From Maritimibacter alkaliphilus (GTDB lineage: Bacteria; Pseudomonadota; Alphaproteobacteria; Rhodobacterales; Rhodobacteraceae): 64,000 nucleotides of DNA. The translations under genes were made by a program, and so were the position numbers. This document shows, in pieces, positions 61,166 to 64,000 of the stretch (positions within the stretch are counted from its first letter, which is position 1; each line of letters begins with the position of its first letter). The stretch spans positions 1 to 64,000 of the forward strand of contig NZ_JAHVIT010000002.1 in assembly GCF_019801605.1 (NCBI RefSeq), in the 5' to 3' direction. The notes beneath the pieces are model-generated. The model was not told where the DNA came from and did no database searches. It saw only the letters and a program-made list of their open reading frames with translations.

Positions 61166-62427
61166 CCGACATGACTCAAGACTACGCGGATCTCGCGCCC
61201 TCGGCCTCGGCCAAGTTCTATGGGCGCATCCTGCCGATCCTGCTCTTTGCCCTGCTGGTCGTGGTGATCCCCTTCCTCGGGCCGTCCCGCACCATGTATT
61301 CGCTGCTGAACGTCATGGCGATCAACATCGTCTTCGCGCTCAGCTACAACATGCTGCTGGGACGCTGCGGGCTGCTGTCCTTCGGGCATGCGGTCTACTA
61401 CGGGCTGGGGGGCTACTGCGCCGTCCATGCCATGACCTGGATCGAGGCGGGCACCAGCCCGTTCTGGGCCAACTTCCCGGTCTTCGGCCTGCCGCTGGTG
61501 GGCTTTGCCGGCGGGGCGCTTGCAGGCGCCATCATCGGCTGGCCCTCCTGCCGCCGGGCCGGCACCCCCTTCGCCATGATCTCGCTCGGCGTGGCCGAGC
61601 TGATCGCGGCGGCGGGCTTCATGTTCCTGTCCTTCTTCGGCGGGGAAATGGGCGTCTCGGGCGACCGGATGAACGGGCCCGCGCTCTTCGGCCTCTCCAT
61701 GGGTCCGGTCGAGGACGTCTACTGGTTCATGGCCTTCTGGGTCGTGGCGGGTCTGGTGGGCATGTATGCCTTCACGCGCACGCCGCTCGGCAAGCTGTCC
61801 GAGGCGACGCGCGACAACCCGCAGCGCGTGCAGTTCATCGGCTACGACCCGACCCGCGTGCGCTACCTCGTCTTCATCGCGGCGGGTGCCTTCGCCGGGA
61901 TGGCGGGCGGCATGTCGGCGGTGAACTACGAGATCTTCACCCCCGAGGCCGTCTCGCTCATCCCGTCGGGCTTCGTGCTGATCATGGCCTACGTGGGCGG
62001 CATCGGCTACTTCGTCGGGCCGATCCTCGGCGCGGTGCTGCTGACCTTCATGCAGTCGATGCTGTCGGACTACACCGAGGCCTGGCTGCTCTACCTCGGC
62101 GTGCTCTTCATCTCGATCGTGATGTTCGCCCCCGGCGGGCTGGCGGGCATCGTCTTCGGCGTCGCCCATACGGCCCGGAATGGTGAAACCGGCGCGGTGC
62201 TGAAACGCTGGGGCGGTCAGGCGGCGGGCATCCTGCTGGCGCTCGCAGGGCTGATCGTGCTGGTCGAGGTCTCGACCCGCTGGTCGAACGGCTACGGCGA
62301 GATCTTCGAACCCTTCGGCCTGCACCTCACCTTCACCAACCCGCTGACCTGGGTCCTCATCGTCGTGCCCTTCGCGGCGGGTGTGGCGATCCTGCGCCGG
62401 CTGAGCCGCGAGGAGGACCCGGCATGA
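61162..62427 (+). CDS. livM: Liv-type ABC transporter permease LivM, with C-terminal extension
   Basis: The 421-residue permease shows the LivM features NIVFALSYNMLLGRCGLLSFGHAVYYGLGGYC and AGAFAGMAGGMSAVNYEIFTPE. Its last about 85 residues add two more hydrophobic segments (AAGILLALAGLIVLVEV and WVLIVVPFAAGVAIL), longer than the usual LivM of about 320-350 residues. The GTG start at 61162 overlaps the livH stop. An ATG three codons later is possible. The stop overlaps livG (ATGA). Confidence 0.9.
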   Translation: MTDMTQDYADLAPSASAKFYGRILPILLFALLVVVIPFLGPSRTMYSLLNVMAINIVFALSYNMLLGRCGLLSFGHAVYYGLGGYCAVHAMTWIEAGTSPFWANFPVFGLPLVGFAGGALAGAIIGWPSCRRAGTPFAMISLGVAELIAAAGFMFLSFFGGEMGVSGDRMNGPALFGLSMGPVEDVYWFMAFWVVAGLVGMYAFTRTPLGKLSEATRDNPQRVQFIGYDPTRVRYLVFIAAGAFAGMAGGMSAVNYEIFTPEAVSLIPSGFVLIMAYVGGIGYFVGPILGAVLLTFMQSMLSDYTEAWLLYLGVLFISIVMFAPGGLAGIVFGVAHTARNGETGAVLKRWGGQAAGILLALAGLIVLVEVSTRWSNGYGEIFEPFGLHLTFTNPLTWVLIVVPFAAGVAILRRLSREEDPA

Positions 62428-63182
62428 CCAACGCGCTCGAGATCACCGACCTGCGCAAGAGCTTCGGCCCGGCGCAGATCATCAACGGGGTGAACCTGAC
62501 GATACCGCGTGGCGAACGCCACGCGGTGATCGGACCCAACGGGGCGGGCAAGTCGACGCTCTTCAACCTCGTCTCGGGGCTCTTCGCGCCCACCTCCGGC
62601 TCGGTCCGGCTTAACGGCGAGGAGATCGGCGGGATGAAACCCTTCCTGATCAACCGCCGCGGGCTGTCGCGCTCGTTCCAGGTGTCGAACATCTTTGCCA
62701 AGATGACGGTGCGGGAAAACGTGCGCTGCGGCGTGCTGCATTCGCTGGGACAGGGCTACAGCTTCTGGCGCAACATCGGATCGCAGCGCGACGTGCAGGA
62801 GAAGACCTCGGCCGTGCTGGAACACTGCGGGCTGATCGACAAGGCGAACACGCCTGCCGCCCTCCTGCCCTACGCCGACCAGCGGGCGCTGGAGATCGCG
62901 ATCACCATCGCGGGCGGGGCCGAGGTGATCCTGCTGGACGAACCCACGGCCGGCATGAGCCATTCCGAAACCGACCGCGCCGTGGCGCTGATCGAGAAGG
63001 CGACCGAGGGCAAGACGCTGATCATCGTCGAGCATGACATGGGCGTGGTCTTCAACCTCGCCGACCGGATCTCGGTGCTGGTCTACGGCGAGATCATCGC
63101 CACCGGCACGCCCGAGCAGATCCGCAACGATCCCAAGGTGCGCGAGGCCTACCTCGGCGAGGAAGTGGAGGACGCGGCATGA
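62424..63182 (+). CDS. livG: Liv-type ABC transporter ATP-binding protein LivG
   Basis: The 252-residue ATPase has Walker A GPNGAGKST and Walker B VILLDEPTAGMS. In place of the LSGGQ signature it has LPYADQRALEIA, an atypical form of the LAYGxQRxLE seen in LivG proteins. The H-loop is VEHDMGVVF. It overlaps both neighbours by four bases and forms a heterodimer with LivF. Confidence 0.93.
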   Translation: MTNALEITDLRKSFGPAQIINGVNLTIPRGERHAVIGPNGAGKSTLFNLVSGLFAPTSGSVRLNGEEIGGMKPFLINRRGLSRSFQVSNIFAKMTVRENVRCGVLHSLGQGYSFWRNIGSQRDVQEKTSAVLEHCGLIDKANTPAALLPYADQRALEIAITIAGGAEVILLDEPTAGMSHSETDRAVALIEKATEGKTLIIVEHDMGVVFNLADRISVLVYGEIIATGTPEQIRNDPKVREAYLGEEVEDAA

Positions 63183-63904
63183 ACGCGCAAAGCCAGATGC
63201 AGGAGCCGATGCTCTCGGTCCGGGACCTGCACGCCTATTACGGCAAGTCCCATGTGCTGCGGGGCGTCACCCTGCACATCCAGCCGGGCGAGGTCATCGC
63301 CCTGCTGGGCCGCAACGGCGTGGGCCGGTCCACCACCGCCAAGGCGATCATGGGAGAGGTCGCGCCCAAGGGCGAGATCACCTTCAAGGGACAGCCGATC
63401 GCGGGGCTGGAAAGCCACCGCATCGCGCGGCTCGGCCTCGGCTACGTGCCCGAGAGCCGGGACATCTTCCCGACGATGACGGTGCGCCAGAACCTGATCC
63501 TCGGGATCAAGGACATGAAGCGGCCGGGCAAGTACTCGATCGAGCAGATGCTGGAGATGTTCCCCAACCTCGCGGCCCGTGCCGACAACCCGGCGGGGGT
63601 CCTGTCAGGCGGCGAGAAACAGATGCTGACCATGTGCCGGACCCTGATGGGCGATCCCGACCTGATCATCATCGACGAACCGACCGAGGGGCTGGCGCCC
63701 AAGATCGTGCAGCAGATCGGCGACATGATCGCCGAGATCGCCAAGACCGGTGTTGCCATCCTGCTGGTGGAACAGAAGCTCTCCATCGCGCTGAGGATCG
63801 CCAGCCGGGTCTATGTCATGGGCCACGGGGAAATCGTCTTCGAGGGTACGCCCGCGGAGTTCCGCACCCGCGACGACGTGCGCAAGGAGTGGCTGGAGGT
63901 CTGA
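63179..63904 (+). CDS. livF: Liv-type ABC transporter ATP-binding protein LivF with Arg in Walker A
   Basis: The 241-residue ATPase has a normal signature LSGGEKQML and Walker B LIIIDEPTEGLAP. The Walker A sequence is GRNGVGRST at residues 44-52, with Arg50 where Lys is nearly invariant. This could weaken ATP hydrolysis at its site or be a tolerated variant of this subfamily. It is the last gene of the importer operon, and an AT-rich double hairpin follows 16 bases after the stop. Confidence 0.92.
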   Translation: MNAQSQMQEPMLSVRDLHAYYGKSHVLRGVTLHIQPGEVIALLGRNGVGRSTTAKAIMGEVAPKGEITFKGQPIAGLESHRIARLGLGYVPESRDIFPTMTVRQNLILGIKDMKRPGKYSIEQMLEMFPNLAARADNPAGVLSGGEKQMLTMCRTLMGDPDLIIIDEPTEGLAPKIVQQIGDMIAEIAKTGVAILLVEQKLSIALRIASRVYVMGHGEIVFEGTPAEFRTRDDVRKEWLEV

Positions 63905-63920
63905 CCCCTCCGGCCCGCGA

Positions 63921-63966
63921 CCAAGAATTTTGGAAAATTCTTGGGAAAATTCTTCGAAGAATTTTC
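63921..63966 (+). repeat. Dispersed AT-rich double hairpin, A module (copy 2), likely terminator
   Basis: The element is the same as at 7596-7641 except for one base. It has AAGAATTTT-GG-AAAATTCTT (63923-63942) and the palindrome AAAATTCTTCGAAGAATTTT (63946-63965). It follows livF closely and probably ends the importer operon. Confidence 0.82.
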
Positions 63967-64000
63967 TGTGCCCGGCCGATGGCCCGCCCCTCCCGGGGCG

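Noticed and set aside
1-64000. Mobile elements, prophage, toxin-antitoxin, restriction or CRISPR-Cas systems
   Set aside because: I looked for transposase, integrase, phage structural, Cas, and small paired toxin-antitoxin signatures and saw none. The gene content is chromosomal and the tRNA-Leu is intact without an adjacent integrase.

Overview
The window is about 64 kb of high-GC, gene-dense chromosomal DNA. It almost certainly comes from an alphaproteobacterium of the Rhodobacteraceae (Roseobacter-like). The reasons are a taurine:pyruvate aminotransferase at the left edge, a serC-serA operon with what looks like the alphaproteobacterial serC leader, divergent lytic transglycosylase and dapA genes, frequent GTG starts, and a proteome that reads as this family throughout. 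I see no phage, insertion sequence, CRISPR array, plasmid gene or rRNA. One tRNA, tRNA-Leu(CAG), is present.

Layout. 1-1745: start of a taurine aminotransferase gene and a divergent glycerate 2-kinase. 1945-5328: zinc-uptake locus, with znuA divergent from zur-znuC-znuB around an inverted-repeat operator. 5560-8476: a KtrA/KtrB-like potassium channel pair and a GST. 8543-11537: promoter, leader, serC, serA and terminator. 11771-16516: a PPP-family phosphatase, a biosynthetic thiolase, queG, a GST and mtgA. 16758-24314: a gltD-GFA-gltB operon divergent from uppP. 24410-29560: a complex-I-associated SDR, tRNA-Leu, a phospholipase D lipoprotein, a LysR regulator and two small exported proteins. 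29759-36515: marR-FUSC efflux pair, DUF1028, Pr6Pr membrane protein, FAH-family hydrolase and adenine deaminase. 36687-42168: first beta-oxidation block (FadJ-like plus a pair of acyl-CoA dehydrogenases) and an MDR reductase. 42297-46801: smpB, sseA, aromatic/aspartate aminotransferase, VOC protein and dapA. 46957-51635: lytic transglycosylase, EamA transporter, mnmD and a divergent FAD oxidoreductase (a split MnmC). 51705-63904: a large divergent locus in which an eight-gene acyl-CoA catabolic operon on the minus strand faces a five-gene Liv-type ABC importer on the plus strand.

The most interesting part is the right-hand divergent locus. Its two operons appear to start from back-to-back promoters that share a -35 region. 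The catabolic arm has an unequal pair of acyl-CoA dehydrogenases, one with and one without the C-terminal GGxxEI motif, as in the heteromeric enzymes of steroid catabolism. It also has MaoC, SDR, thiolase, an ACAD10/11-type kinase and a histidine-phosphatase homologue that lacks its second catalytic histidine. The importer has an ATPase with Arg in place of the Walker A Lys. I infer import and degradation of an unusual, possibly bulky or hydroxylated, carboxylic acid; the substrate cannot be read from the sequence.

A second theme is a family of dispersed, strongly palindromic intergenic elements, in AT-rich (A) and C-rich (B) modules. They recur at least eight times between genes. In one case the element lies directly against the start codon of queG.
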